A stretch of 64,000 bases of DNA from Macrocybe gigantea (Eukaryota; Basidiomycota; Agaricomycetes; Agaricales; Callistosporiaceae). Positions 36,251-48,625 of this stretch are shown here, in pieces. Below the pieces are notes generated by a model. The model ran no database searches and was not told the DNA's origin. It was given only the letters and a program-made list of their open reading frames with translations. The DNA lies in assembly GCA_011319805.1 (NCBI GenBank), contig SJRY01000239.1:1-64000 (forward strand), given 5' to 3'. Each line of letters begins with the position of its first letter. Position 1 is the first letter of the stretch. The translations under genes and the position numbers were made by a program.

Positions 36251-39200
36251 TCACCACCCCGCATAATGGAATTCGTCGGCGATGCTCGGATCCGACACCA
36301 GCGCTCTTCTCCTTCTTTCTTCCTTCGCTTCCACATCTGCGGCTCCGCCACTCGCTCTTCTCTGCTTGTCGCGATTCCACCCTTGCCCAGGTCCGTTCGC
36401 ACCCGCACCGCTGCCCTTGACAGTGACCTTGACCAGGTTATCATTCGACGTCGTCAGGGGTCTAAGACCACCAGAAATGCCAGCGTGGCTGTTGGACCGT
36501 CGAAAACCCACGATATTGATTTTGCTGACTTGCCGTTCCCACAGCAGATTTCTCCGCAGGCTTTCCGACATCTCCGTCTGCAGCATTAGCCTGCGCGTCG
36601 TCCGTGGCGTAGATGGCGCAGCAGGAGGTGGGAGGTTGTACGGGTGACCCAGCGGAATGGGCGTAGGATTTGCGGGCGCAGAGGGTTGCTGCGGTGGCTG
36701 TCTTGAAGACGAAGCATTGTTCACAGCCTCTCCTTGCTTCGCATTTTGATTCGCGACAATGCCCCTTCGCTGGGCCAATGCCTTCAACTTCTCCTGCGCC
36801 ACGCTCTTCGACAGCAAAATCCCGTCCATATCGCCTTCTTCACTGTCGCTATCACTGTCGTCCTCCAGCTCCTGACCCGCCGGAGGACCTCTCGGTCGAT
36901 AACCGTTGCTCGTTCCGGGACCGCCGCCTCCGCTGCCGCTTGCAGTTCCAGCCATGCCCACGGTAACGCTTCCCGCTTGCACTTGCGACGCCACTGGGAC
37001 AGCGGCTGCGCTCTTGCTTGTCTTCATGCCTGGTCTGACAGGGTGTGTCATCTGCACGCCCATCTGCGGTCCATCGCTGCCAGCCTTCGCATCAGCAGTC
37101 ATGCTCGTGAACCCGAACCCGACCGGCCGTCCGTTCCTGATCTCGCCCGAGCTGAACCCTCTGCGGTACGGATGATTCGGGGAAAGATTTGCGGGTCAGG
37201 GTTCATCAGCTGGGTCAGGAGCCCGACGCTCCTCGTGCGCTGCATCGCATGGAGCTGCTCGGTGCTGGGCACCTGCTTCTTCACGAACATATCTTGCTGT
37301 CGTTGGGCCTCTAGCGCTGCTTGTTCGACAACCTGCTGCGCTCGGGCAGCCTGGGCCTGGCGTTGCTGTTGTGCTCGCGATACGTGTTGCTGTAGATGCT
37401 GTCTGTGGTTGGCACCAGCGTTTAGAAGCGGCCGTTGTGACGGCTGAGCGCGAGTAGGCCCCTTTCCGCCGTTGATTGCCGCCTGGATATGCGTTGTTGA
37501 CCTTGACCCCCTATTGCTCAGAGGGGCAGCGCGGTTCAGATCAACGACCACGTCACTCGTGCTCAGATCTTCACTCGCCCATTCGTCGGAATCGCCGCCA
37601 TCGACGTTGTCCACCATCTCGCGTTTCTTCCTTTCAGCACCGTCACCGACGCCGTCGCGCTCGCGGCTTCTTTCCTCGGAGTCCCTGTCACTGTCGGTCT
37701 CTGTCTCGTATTCCGATTCGCTGGTCGCCAAAACAATGGTCCGGCGCTGCTGAGGCGGTGGGATCACGGCGGAAGGAGGCGGAAGAGGATGTTGCGAAGA
37801 GAGTGGTGGAGGGAGAATCGGTAACACCTGCTGACTGCGTTGTGGTTGTTGTGACTGATGGAGGCTGGGAGGTCGTTGCAGCGGAGGCTGTGGCAGCTGC
37901 GTAGGTTTGGCGACGTGCTGGACGGGCTCTGTGTTTGCTCTTCTCATCTGAGCTGGCGTCTCCTTCATCTTCCCCTTCCCCTTCTTGGCATCCGCTTCCT
38001 TCACAGCTTCCCGTTCTCGCCGTCCATCCCTCACGGCATCCACAGCAGAAACAGATGACCCACTACCGGCGCTCTTCGAACCCAAGCCGCTGCCGTCGTC
38101 CGAATGCGACCCGATGTTGAACGTCGGTCGCTTCTCTTTCTTTCCCTCCGCGCTTTTCTGCCTCATTAGCCCATTCATCGTCACAGCCGCTCCCCTGCTC
38201 GACGCCGTCCGGCGCAGCGCCAGCCGCTGCTTGCTTCCCGCGCTCGTCTTCTTCATCGCAGTGTTGTTATTGCCTGCCGCGGCCGTGGCATTGGCGCTCG
38301 TCATCAGGAGAGCCATTCCTACAGCCAGTCCACCCATAGCTCCATTCGCTCCAACGACGCCATTCGTAGCACCACTGCTCTCCCTGCTCCGACTCCGACT
38401 CAAGTTCTTGCTTGCGCTCCTCGTCTCCCTCCCGGCATTTCTAACGACTTCCCTCTTGGTGGCGACCCTTCCATTTGCGCTGCCAGAACTTGTTCTCCTG
38501 GTATGATTGGCCGAAGTCAATTTGCTTTGCAACGCCCCCACCTGATCCTCCTTACGCCCGTCGATGTCGGTGGTGGGACTAAGAAGCGACTTGGCTGACG
38601 ATCCACTCGAACGCCTGCCGTGGTTTTTCGCAGCGGTCGGACCCGTAGTACTCGACTTCGTCATCGTAGAAACCTGCATATCGTCAGAAAATTCGCTTTT
38701 AAGGAGAGAAATGGATAGAATACCATGGAAAGTGTCTGTTCGTCACGAATTTCCCTGACCATATCCGATTGCGACTTTGTTGAAATGACTTGGTCAACGT
38801 CGGTCCTTCCTGTGGTGGTGGTAGAGGAAATGTCGGAAGTGGGCACGGCGCCGTTGCACGTCGCATTTTTATAAGATGCCAATGACTCCGCGCTCCCGGC
38901 CGTGCTTGATCCTAATTCCGAGAGGACAGTGGTGGCAGTGGAATGCGAGCAGACCGTTTCGGTCGACACGGAAGAGCGGGACCTACCATCGTCGTCTGTG
39001 ACATGATGAGAAGACGTGTCCAAGGAGGAGTGTGGCACGGCATTGATCGGCAATCTCGGCTGAGCTCTCGGCTGCGGATGCGGCAACGGCAGTGGGAGCA
39101 GCAATTTCAATTTGTCGCTTTCTGCAGTTGCCGGGCCGGCGTGCATAAAACCGGCCAGACGAGAGGTTGTGAGCCCGAGGCTAGGTGTGGTTGGTGGGGT

Positions 39201-40562
39201 AGGGTGGGGAGTAGGGCCGGGAGTAGGCTGGACCAGGATTACCTTCAAGGGTGCGGGGGGTGTTGTGGGGTGTTCAGGGACCAAGTCCCCGTGCATCACG
39301 ACGACCGGCGCCTCTACGAGGACTTTGCTTCGAGCCGAGCTTTGCGCAAATTGACCTCCATCAAGTTTCCTGCCATTGAGGAAGTCGGAAGCCTGATCCT
39401 CGTCCGCCGGCGTGGGCAAGAAGGCCAATTGATCAGAACCAGAGGCCGATTGGCAATCAGAGCAGACTAGCACCGAAGAGGGAAGGTCGCAATGTGTCGG
39501 TCTCGATATTGAGCCGTCCGATGCATTATCCCGAGCATCCAAGGCTGTCGCTGACACGCGAGGCAACAATTTCGAAGGAACTCCATCAGCATGAGATGAA
39601 GTCTGAGACATTGCCGCATTCGAATCCTCCGACGTCGGACTAGAATCTGGCTGTGCTTTCCACCGCCCCGCATCAGCCAGCATCTCCACGATCATCTGGC
39701 CCACAAAGTTCGCTCTCGTCGTAAGCGAGCTGGAATCTGTTTCGAGTTGAAAACGGACATTAGCGCTCATGATCAGCATCGTGAATGAGAGTCGTAAAGC
39801 AAGAGGGAATCATCGTGAGGAAGAAGCTCATTTTCAAAGGATAAAAGGTCGCTGTTGGGAAATGACGAAAAAGGAAAGTAGACAAAAATTGAATAGTGAG
39901 TGGTGAAACTACTCAGGCACAAGATCCGGGTAGGATAATGGCGCCGATAAGGAAGCTGAGATGGATACCCGGTCTAAAAAATGGTGTCTTAAATAGACAA
40001 AGGGATTTGTCTCTCGAGGCAAGAAAAAGAATAAAGAACAGGGTTGAAAATAAAAACGGAATCTGACGGAAACAAGGACGTATACAAACCTTTTGGGGAA
40101 GCAGAAACCACCGGGGTACGTCGAGTCGTCGATGCCTCGTTGATCGTCATCTCCTCCGCCGCTTCGTGCCTTGGTAGGATATGGCGGGTTGCGTGATCGG
40201 CGGGCTGACTGCGATCCTCTAGAACGGCAGAATGATGCTTGAAGGATAATTCGCCATGAGATGACGCCCGAGAATTCGCCGTCAATTCACGGTGCCATAG
40301 TCTCCAGGACATATTCTCGAGCCTTCGCCCGTCCTTGACAGACTGCTTGCATCTCGTGAAGACTGTCGTTGAGCGGCAAGCGCGTATAACCAAACACAAT
40401 AAGACGGGTAAATTCAAATATAATTCTTCAAAGGCAGTTTTGATGGAGAAGAAAGTACTTACGCGACCACAGACCGGTGAGGGCATCTGGTCCTCGCAGG
40501 TCGCGAACGGCTTCGACGGCTACGGAGAGGACCGGAGAGGGGAATTCAAAGGTGGAAGCCAT
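36251..40562 (-). CDS. AreA GATA-like domain and DUF3295 protein
   Basis: The start MASTFEFPSPVLSVAVEAV leads to GLWSLFTRCKQSVKDGRRLENMSWRLWHREL, the small helical 'nitrogen regulatory protein AreA GATA-like' domain (PF08550 type). After an intron come long Ser/Thr/Pro-rich regions, then STKSQSDMVREIRDEQTLSM|VSTMTKS and a C-terminal SESLRRNLLWERQVSKINIVG block typical of DUF3295. The tail ends SIADEFHYAGW. It has the look of an intrinsically disordered TORC1/nitrogen signalling protein such as yeast Mks1-type proteins; that link is inference. One base is missing near 37170 (AEGGFSSGEIRNG reading), otherwise the two large exons would not connect. It lies between the CE4 pairs, on the same strand as the Zn2Cys6 gene. 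Confidence 0.75.
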
Positions 40563-42797
40563 GTAATTGACGATGGCAGAGCACTCAGATGCTCTGGCCT
40601 CGTCTAAAGAGAGGCTTTAATGAAAGAGAGGGCAAGGCGGGTAATTGAGGAACGACCTGAGCCCTGATACTGAGGCAAACCAAGCGATTACGCTACGGGA
40701 AGTTTGATTTTTGGGGTTGGGCGATATAATGAAGAGAGACAAGCCTCAGTTCACATACAGAAAGGGCGCGAAGGACCGCGCGAGGAGGATGTCGCGGAGA
40801 CGATGGTCGGGGTAGGAGGAGAAGGAGATGGTCGGAAAGAAAATGGCAAGAAAAATGGATACGCTGGAAAATAATTCCGCTGGTTGTGACCACAATTTCG
40901 CCTGATCACATCGCCGTTGCCCGGTCCGGTCGACCCAGCCAATCATCATCCGCAGGGGGATCACGTTATTCTCCATGTTGCTGAGTAATTTTATTATGTA
41001 AGTGGGGCATGCATCATCTGACCCGTCCCTCCTGCGTCGCTTCCTCGTCAACTGACTGCCACGCCGCCTCATGGCTCTGCTTTCTTTGGCCGTCTCTCGT
41101 TCCTGTCTCGACGCCGATGGCCTTATCTGAGCCTTTGATTATCGTTCAAGATAATCCAGAACCGCAATACTTGCCTTTCTACCCCACATTCAGCTGTCTT
41201 GGTCTGGGGTCGGCGGAACGCATCAGAATATGGGGTAAACGGCATACACGCTACGCATCATCTAATGGCACTAATGTCATTAGTGCCATCACTTCCCCTC
41301 TTCATCCTCAAAGGCGATCTCAACTAAGACGTAAAATATAATTCTCCGGTTTCTTCAACGCCCACGTCACAAGCATATTCATGCATGGTTATCATACTCT
41401 GCGTTTATAGCCTCAGTTGTTTGCCAAATGTTTTGCGAACAGGTTCATGCATCGTTATCCTCCCTTCAAAATGTCAACAAGAAAGGGGTTACTCGCCTTG
41501 GTTGCACGCGTTTCAGGTTTTACGTGGCTGCCCCTTCTCCCGCGCTTGCTCCTCGGCTTTGAGTCCTCTCGATAGTCCAGGTGATTTTATGACGTGATCC
41601 TTGCCACCCGGTCAGGGAGAACCAATGAGAAGGCAAATCTTTTCTTGTGCATGAGTTTTGGCCTGCAGCTGGTGGCTTGCTGACACGCATCGCCCATTGA
41701 TCACCCCGCTATGAATTTACACGTCTTGATATGTCATTCAAAATCAAACATTCAAGCTCGTGCCTTTGTTGCTGGAGCCTGAGAAATAGCTGGGCCTCGT
41801 CTGGGCTTTCGTGGATCGAAAAAACCTAGGTCTGGTTTAGCGCTTCCCCTTGCAAATCATCGCTTTTTGTCCTTCAGCATGTTCCCCGCGTCCTGTCAAA
41901 GACAACAAGTCGAAAATTGTACTGCTTCCTGCCAACGCCCCGCTAAAGACACTTGAAAAAAATTTCTGATGTCACGCTCAACTCCGAGATTAGGATTATC
42001 CGAGATCCTGGCATTCACTTGTTCTTGACCGTTAAAGTGCCGAAGAGGCGCGCTCGCAAGCTCCGATAGTCATCGAGCCGAAAGTGGTAACCGCTTGACC
42101 ACGGAATTGGCGGGGCAATCTTCGGAATTATTCGCGACCGAGTTCATCGACGTCAATTAGGCCTTTTCGAAAACTTGGTTTCTTCCACTGCCGCATATAC
42201 GTTCGATTCGGGGTTTGAGCGAATTCAGTCCGCCCATTCATGTAGTGGAGCTCCGGTAAATAATTTCTGAGGGCTACACGATCCCCACCAACAAATGAAC
42301 ATCAATAGCCTGGAACGGCGCGGCCGTGTGAACTATGACCATTTCGATCGTGATCAATCGAACTTGTGAGCTCCACTTCCTTCAAAAATGTGTTTACTGA
42401 GCTGCGGCCTAGCTGCGTCCCGTCAGACATCCAAGCTGCATTATCAAATTGCTTCAACTTACTGCCCAGTCTTCGGATGGAGCAGCCCGGATTGCCGCAC
42501 GTCGTCGCCAAGATGTCCCTTTAGGCCTGGAGTTCACCTCTCTTTTTTTCCCTGAAATTCGCTTCTGCTTCTTCGATGGGCGAAAATTTCCAAAGGTCAC
42601 AGGAGAAAGCCTGTCGCCCTTGGCGGTCAGAAACACCGCTGACGATCAAACCCTTACCAATAATTCAGTCTAAGCCAAAATAAGAACTATATTAGCTTCG
42701 CACTGAAATAAAGCCTCAGCGCGGCCAATACGCGACTTTTCTCTTTCCCTTCACCGCACGCTCCTCTACATCAGCCTTCGTGTGCCTTTACCCAAAA
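40563..42797. other. Intergenic region, 2.2 kb
   Basis: Divergent spacer between the DUF3295 gene and CE4-C. It contains a 25-bp palindrome at 41265-41289. No gene recognised. Confidence 0.5.
41265..41289. repeat. 25-b palindrome ATGGCACTAATG/CATTAGTGCCAT
   Basis: Twelve-base arms around a single central T. It lies in the 2.2-kb spacer upstream of CE4-C. It is dyad-symmetric like a transcription-factor site; binding is untested. Confidence 0.7.
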
Positions 42798-44211
42798 ATG
42801 TTCGCGTCGTCTATAATCCTGCTTGTGGTCTCGGTGTTTTCGGGCGCGTTGGTTTCTAGCGCGTCGCCAGTGGACATATCCCCACGCCAAGCCAAGGCTC
42901 GTGTCGTGTACGGCTGTACTGCCCCAAACACGGTCGCGCTGACATTTGTAAGTCCATTTCACATCCTTTACGCATCTTTTCCTTATTTTCTTCTCGTGTC
43001 TCGTAGGACGATGGCCCCTACAACTACCTGCGAGTGAACTCCGTATTCGTCATTCATGTTCGCTAACACGTCATTACGCAGGTATGATATCAGCAAAACT
43101 TTGACAGATGCAGGAGCAAAGGGCACATTCTTTTTCAGTAAGTGCTCCTGCTTGCTTGCTGTCGGGCGGCTTGGCTAATGCCCCGACGTCCATAGATGGC
43201 AATAATTGTGAGGCATCATGATTTTCTCTGATACTCGAAAAGGGCCTCATGCTTTCTTTGTCACTTAGGGGGCTGCATCTACGATCCATCTAACGTCGAC
43301 AGGGTAAAGTTTGCCCTGTCCCAAGGTCACCAGATTGCGTCTCACACTTGGAGCCACCCGCATTTGAACAGCCTTAGTTTGGACCAAGGCATGTTCTTTA
43401 ACATCCGCCTCCTAACTAGTGTTAAACCGAATCACAATATTTACAGTACGGAGCGAATTCCAACGTATTGACGGTGCGAAATCTCAACCAGAGACCATGT
43501 CCCAAATGCTTATGCCTAGCATTCTTAGACGCGCTCAGAAAAATCGCGGGCGTAGTTCCGGCGTTCATGCGACCTCGTTCGTAACTTATTCCACCGACCT
43601 ATTTTCCACGTGAAACTTTGATCGTGGTCCTTGTAGCCTACGGTGAATTCAACGACCAAGTTCTTCAAGTTGCGGCCGAGCATGGCGAGATAGTGACGCT
43701 ATGGGACCTCGAGTAAGGGTTACGCCTTTTTGCTATGTGTTGTGCTTTTCTTAACAGTTTGATCTTCTTTATCCAGTTCCCGTGACTCCCTAGGCGCATC
43801 TGTGCAAGAGAGCGAAGGCATCTACGATCAGGCAATCGCGAAGCACCCTCATAATATCTTGGCCCTGAATCACGAAGTATATGGTGCGTTCGTCTACTGA
43901 AGTAAGCTTGACTCCTTTCTTATGATTGCATTCTTTTTCTCAGAAACCACTGCGTGAGCTGTACCAAATGCTTTTTGGTTTTCTATCCTTCTAACTCTTC
44001 CCAATCCGCAGTCATCAGGTCCTGCCATACGCTGTTCAGAAGCTCCAAGCGGCTGGCTATCGACTAGTCACGGTCGCTGAATGTCTCGGCGTTCCCGCGT
44101 ATCAATCTCAAGGACAGCCATCAGCCCGTGATGTGAATCTCTCATTCTTGCGTCCAAAAGTTTAGTTGCAACTAACTTTATTTCACCTTTCAGGGGTCTT
44201 GGACATGCTAA
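42798..44211 (+). CDS. CE4 polysaccharide (chitin) deacetylase, copy C
   Basis: Signal peptide MFASSIILLVVSVFSGALVSS then VVYGCTAPNTVALTF|DDGPYNYL, TLTDAGAKGTFFF|NGNN, GCIYDPSNVDRVKFAL, GHQIASHTWSH, a small exon RSEFQRID, KIAGVVPAFMRP|PYGEFND, VTLWDLD, NILALNHEVY|ETTA, YAVQKLQAAGYRLVTVAECLG and GSWTC at the end. Frame is intact through all exons. Two introns use GC at the donor (GCGAGT after NYL and GCATGT after LSLDQ) instead of GT, as the phase shows. Secretion and chitin deacetylation are expected. It is head-to-tail with copy D, 400 bp away. Confidence 0.88.
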
Positions 44212-44520
44212 CCGCGTCAACCGCGCACCATGTCCACCTCCCGATCGACAACGAGGATCGGACCGGTTCTTATCATTGCCCCGTTATCTCGAACACACTC
44301 TTTCCGTTTTCAACATTACCCCCACAGTCCTTACTCCTTTACTTCTATTTTGGCCATACCGCCCGTAGTATACTGTAAGTATTCCAGTAATATGATCTTC
44401 TCTTTTGAGATCCTGCCGGAGAAAGACTGCTTCCAGATTGAGCGGTTCAGGTCACCGTCAGCCAACGAGGTTTCAGCCTGACGGCTCGCAACTAAACGCG
44501 GAGGATGACAAGTCCTTGGA

Positions 44521-44529
44521 TATTATAAG
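44521..44529 (+). promoter_or_regulatory. TATA box of CE4 copy D
   Basis: TATTATAAG on the plus strand, about 86 bp before the ATG. The spacing is close to that of the TATA box of copy B. Confidence 0.4.
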
Positions 44530-44614
44530 AGGCCCTCGTCTCCAATTCCCTCCATTCATTGCTTTCTTGCTCTCATCACTCAAGTTATTAGCCGCCTTTT
44601 GCTATATCATCGCA

Positions 44615-46023
44615 ATGTCCCCACTCAGTTCATTCTTTACCGCCTTTCTTTTTGCCGTAGCTGCCTTATTGCCGTTCTCTCATGCAACTCCCGCGCAAAC
44701 GATGAAGAGAGCAAATGTGATTACTAGCTGCAGGAAGCCAAACACGGTCGCGTTGACTTTCGTAAGTCCTACATTCGCCTTGTCTTGTCTGGCCAGCAAA
44801 ACGTCTTTCACTTTCTCATTTCCAGGATGACGGACCATACAGATACCTGTGAGCACTACTTCATCGTCACTTTATCTACGTGGCTGACTGTTTTCGCTCA
44901 GCGAGAAGATTGCACAAACTTTGGAAAGTGCTGGCGCTAAAGGAACATTCTTTTTCAGTTGAGCAATAGTTCCACCTTTTACGACTTCTCACCTCACCAC
45001 TCACCTGCACTGCTTCGCTCGAATAGATGGAGATAATTGTGAGTATCCTACGACCGCTCCTTTGATTAGACTGAATTACTGATCCCACCATAGATGGATG
45101 CATCTACGACGAGGAAAATGTCAAACGTGTCAAACGCGCACTTTCAGGTGGTCATCAAGTTGCTTCCCACACTTGGAGTCATCAACATCTGAACAAGCTG
45201 AGTCGCGGACAAGGTGAGAGTCATAATGTGAAAATTATAATTCGCCTTTTGATGTACACATTTGGTGGTTAGTCGATTCAGAAATTGCTCGCATGTCAGG
45301 TGCGTAGCATAAGGTGTCATACTTGTGGCCCAAGTCTGACATCTACTTTCGCTCACACAGATGCCCTAAGAAAGGTCGCCGGAGTTGTCCCGACGTGCAT
45401 GCGCCCACGTAAGTTCTAATTAACTCACATATCGAACCTGATCTTCAATATCGTGCCAGCATATGGCGATTACAATGAAGAAGTTCTCCAGGCCGCGAGC
45501 TCCAAGGGCTTGACCGTCGTCACCTGGGACTTCGAGTAAGTTTTCATTTTCGGCAATTTAAGCCGCGTGTTCTAATTAAGATTATAAAAAGCTCTCGCGA
45601 CTCTTTAGGAGAGAGCGCCGAAGGATCCAAGCGACTCTACGACAACCTTATTGACCGTCACCCTAACACGATACTTACTCTCAATCATGAAGTTTACGGT
45701 ATTTAATTTGCATAATCTTCTTGTCAAAATCTAACCATAAATTTGATATATCCAGCATCGACTGCGTGAGTATTCAAACTTGCTTTTCCATTTCTTCTCT
45801 GATCATCTCCAATACCTTTTGCAGAAACGACGTTATTCCATACGTCGTGCAGAAGCTGAAGGCGGCTGGGTACCAACTTGTCACCGTTGCAGAGTGCCTA
45901 GAAATTCCAGCCTACCAAAGCAAAAACAGCCCTTCCCGTCGAGATGTATGTCTCCAAGTTATCATGCGACATTTTGTTTAGAATTCATTATTCATTTCCA
46001 AGGGATCGTGGACTTGTTCGTGA
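44615..46023 (+). CDS. CE4 polysaccharide (chitin) deacetylase, copy D
   Basis: Signal peptide MSPLSSFFTAFLFAVAALLPFSHA with a KR site shortly after. Motifs: VALTF|DDGPYRYL, TLESAGAKGTFFF|NGDNYGCIYDEENVKRVKRAL, GHQVASHTWSHQHL, VDSEIARMS, DALRKVAGVVPTCMRP|PYGDYNEEVL, TVVTWDFE, TILTLNHEVY and KLKAAGYQLVTVAECLE, ending GSWTCS. Motif 3 has Thr-Cys where the other copies have Ala-Phe. Frame is intact and all donors are GT. Expected secreted chitin deacetylase. Confidence 0.88.
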
Positions 46024-47262
46024 TTCCTTTCCGCGTCACCTCGCTCCGCAGCATCTCTCATTAGTGTCACACTGTCCTGTCATACGTAACTTATATGAAG
46101 TCACTGCAATGGACCAACATTGCTATGACCAAACCTTGATTAGCGAGAACACAGTCGGCCATGGTATTACGCTTGAGTCGGACGAGACCTATGCATACTG
46201 TAGTATCGGCTAACAATGACAGATTCATGAGTGGTGTTATCTGACTATGAAGTAGGTTATACAGGAAGACGCCTTTTTTCTGAACAATCTAGGCCAAGAC
46301 ACAAAAGTAACTCGACGAGATCTAGCCGCTCCAAATTTTCACGGCTATGTTCTTGAATATGAGAGCGTATTGGCGTTTTGAAACGAGTTAGAAATTATGT
46401 TCCTCAACGTGCGAAGGGACAGCTAAATTAGCTGTCCCTTCACACTTGAAGATAACTTTAAATCAAGGCAGTCTACATGCTGCCCTTTCAATACCTTCCC
46501 ACTCTCCTGGAATGATCTCCTGGAGAATGTTTGGCCTGAATGCTCCGTCAGCATAAGTGATGAATCGATGAAAATTAATCGTTAAAAATGAGGATACGGA
46601 CCCTGTGGGTACATCTGGAGCGAAAACGAGCATAGCTTCACGGGTGAGTTGGGCCTGTGCACCCGTCTTTCACCTGATGCTCCCGGGCTGTGAATTGGAA
46701 GAAGTTACGCAAGAAAAAGTGATCCGAAAACATATAGAAACCGCTGACCCCGCCTCTATTGCTGCGCATGTTCCGCAGATCAGAAGGTTATGTCCCTGTC
46801 ATGGCATGGTGTAATACTTGTGATAACATTTTTCTTGCAAATCTGAAGACAAATGTCGTGCATATTTTGTAGGGTAGATTGAACGAGGGATGGTTGCACC
46901 ACTCTGGTTCAACCGACGATGGGGAAGAGCCGGATGTTTGGTGGCTCGGTTCCGAAATGAATGAGAGAAGGTAAGAACATTGATCTTCATTTACATTGCG
47001 ATACATAGAGCCGGAGAACAACTGCAGCCTGAGGACACGCAGAAACAGTCTCGCATTTACAATCTCGCACAGCATCTCAGCGTCAAAGTCATCAGCTCGT
47101 AATGAACATTTTCATATGAAAGTATTAACTAGCGAGAGCGAAGTGAACTATCATAAATACAGACGACATAGCAGGTACTGGCATATGGTTCGAGTTTAGG
47201 AAAACTGCAGTTGGGTACGTTAAATAAAAAGCTGGAATATTGTACATGGTTAGGCTCGATTT
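46024..47262. other. Intergenic region, 1.2 kb
   Basis: Convergent spacer between CE4-D and the MDR oxidoreductase. It contains the palindrome at 46413-46441. Open frames are short. Confidence 0.5.
46413..46441. repeat. Perfect 14-bp-arm palindrome, 29 bp
   Basis: Arms GAAGGGACAGCTAA and its complement around one A. It lies between convergent genes, so it may mark an mRNA 3' end or a bidirectional terminator. Confidence 0.75.
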
Positions 47263-48625
47263 TTACGAAAGGATTCTTTTCAGTAGGGACTTTCGCTTCG
47301 CCGTGCCGTTGGCGGCCTTCTGTTTCGCTTGTTCCGCTGGCTTGGAATCGATCTGCAACGTAGGCTTCTCACGTTGGACAGGGCCTGTGAGCTGTGGCCG
47401 CGCGACTAGTTTCGTCCCAGAGACTTGGCCGTTTTCCAGTTTTGCCAATCCCTCCACGACACCTTCAAGGCCTTGCGGTAAGATCTCAATCCTGTTAGGC
47501 TGAGAACCAAACATCAGTGAACTTGTAAATTGAAACACTTTGAAGAAGGCTACCTTTATGGAACCTTCTTCCAACCACTTTGAAAGGCATCCGTAGAACG
47601 TCTTTGATATTTCGATGGTATGAGGCAAGCTCGGTACGGTGAAGACGTGGTACACCTCTTTTCCATCCGCCTTTTGCACTTCAGGATTCAAGACGACCAC
47701 CATGGAACCGTTGGCAGCCAAAAGATCATATCCTGCCTTTTGAGTATCTGCAGTCGACACAGCGTCATATACTAGCTCAATTGGTTTTTGGGTGATCTTC
47801 GACACTTCATCCCGCAAGGAAGAAAGAGGCGAATGGCGATCGATGATGTGCGTCGCCCCGAGCGATTTCAGGTATCGGGCTTGGTGGAGAGATGCGGTTG
47901 CGATAATTGGGGAAAAACCAGAGAGCTTTCCGAACTGTATAACTATACAGAGGGTTGAGCGACGATGATAGGCAACGATTGGTCGTTGAGGAGCGTACCA
48001 GCCTGGCCAACTGCGCCAGAACCTCCCAACACGACAAGCGGTTTGCCTGCGTACCTGCCGATATCGGACGCCGCCAGTGGAGGAGTGTAGCCTGCACCAT
48101 ACGGTTTCGAGTTGTACAGTCCCAAGAAAGCGGCGAGAGTGGCGACAGGTATGGTAGCAGCCGCCTCAAAAGATAGAAAGTTTGAAATCTGCGAATCCTA
48201 AGGTTATCTCGGCTAAGTAGCATTTCCTTAGTACTGACCTTGGCGACCAATGCGGCGGTAGCGAGGTTATACTGCTGATAACTGCCTCTGTCATTCACCC
48301 AGGCGCCTTGATAGAGACTGGCACATGCAGGAATTAATCACCAGGGGGCGTAACTCGATAAAAGGACTTACACTCGATCTCCAATAGAAAAACCACTAAC
48401 TCCGGGCCCGACCTCAACGACAACACCGCCTGTATCCGTGCCAAGGATGACAGGGTAATTTTCGATAAAGAGTCCCCACTTCTGTATGTTCCAATCCACA
48501 GGGTTCAGGCCAACAGCTTCCACTCGAACGAGGAGCTCGCCTTCGCCGGGTTTGGGCGTTGGGTTGTAGCCAAGAACGAATTTGCCACACTTGGAGTCCA
48601 GGAAAAGAGCCTTGTGCTGGGACAT
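47263..48625 (-). CDS. MDR-family NADPH-dependent oxidoreductase (enoyl-reductase-like)
   Basis: Starts MSQHKALFLDSKCGKFVLG. The N-terminal GroES-like fold shows VEAVGLNPVDWNIQKWG and GTDTGGVVVEVGPGVSGFSIGDRV. The Rossmann part carries VLGGSGAVGQ|AVIQFGKLSGF and HIIDRH. All five exons join in frame, including IGDRV|LYQGAWVND and GQ|AVIQFGK. No zinc-ligand set typical of class III alcohol dehydrogenases is visible, so it is more like trans-enoyl reductase or ToxD-type proteins; the substrate is unknown. The tail TAKRKSLLKRILS is basic and outside the core fold. It is a housekeeping-like singleton with no biosynthetic partner nearby. Confidence 0.8.

Noticed and set aside
36155..38506. Several long plus-strand frames opposite the DUF3295 gene
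   Set aside because: They are antisense shadows of a low-complexity coding sequence with no independent signals.
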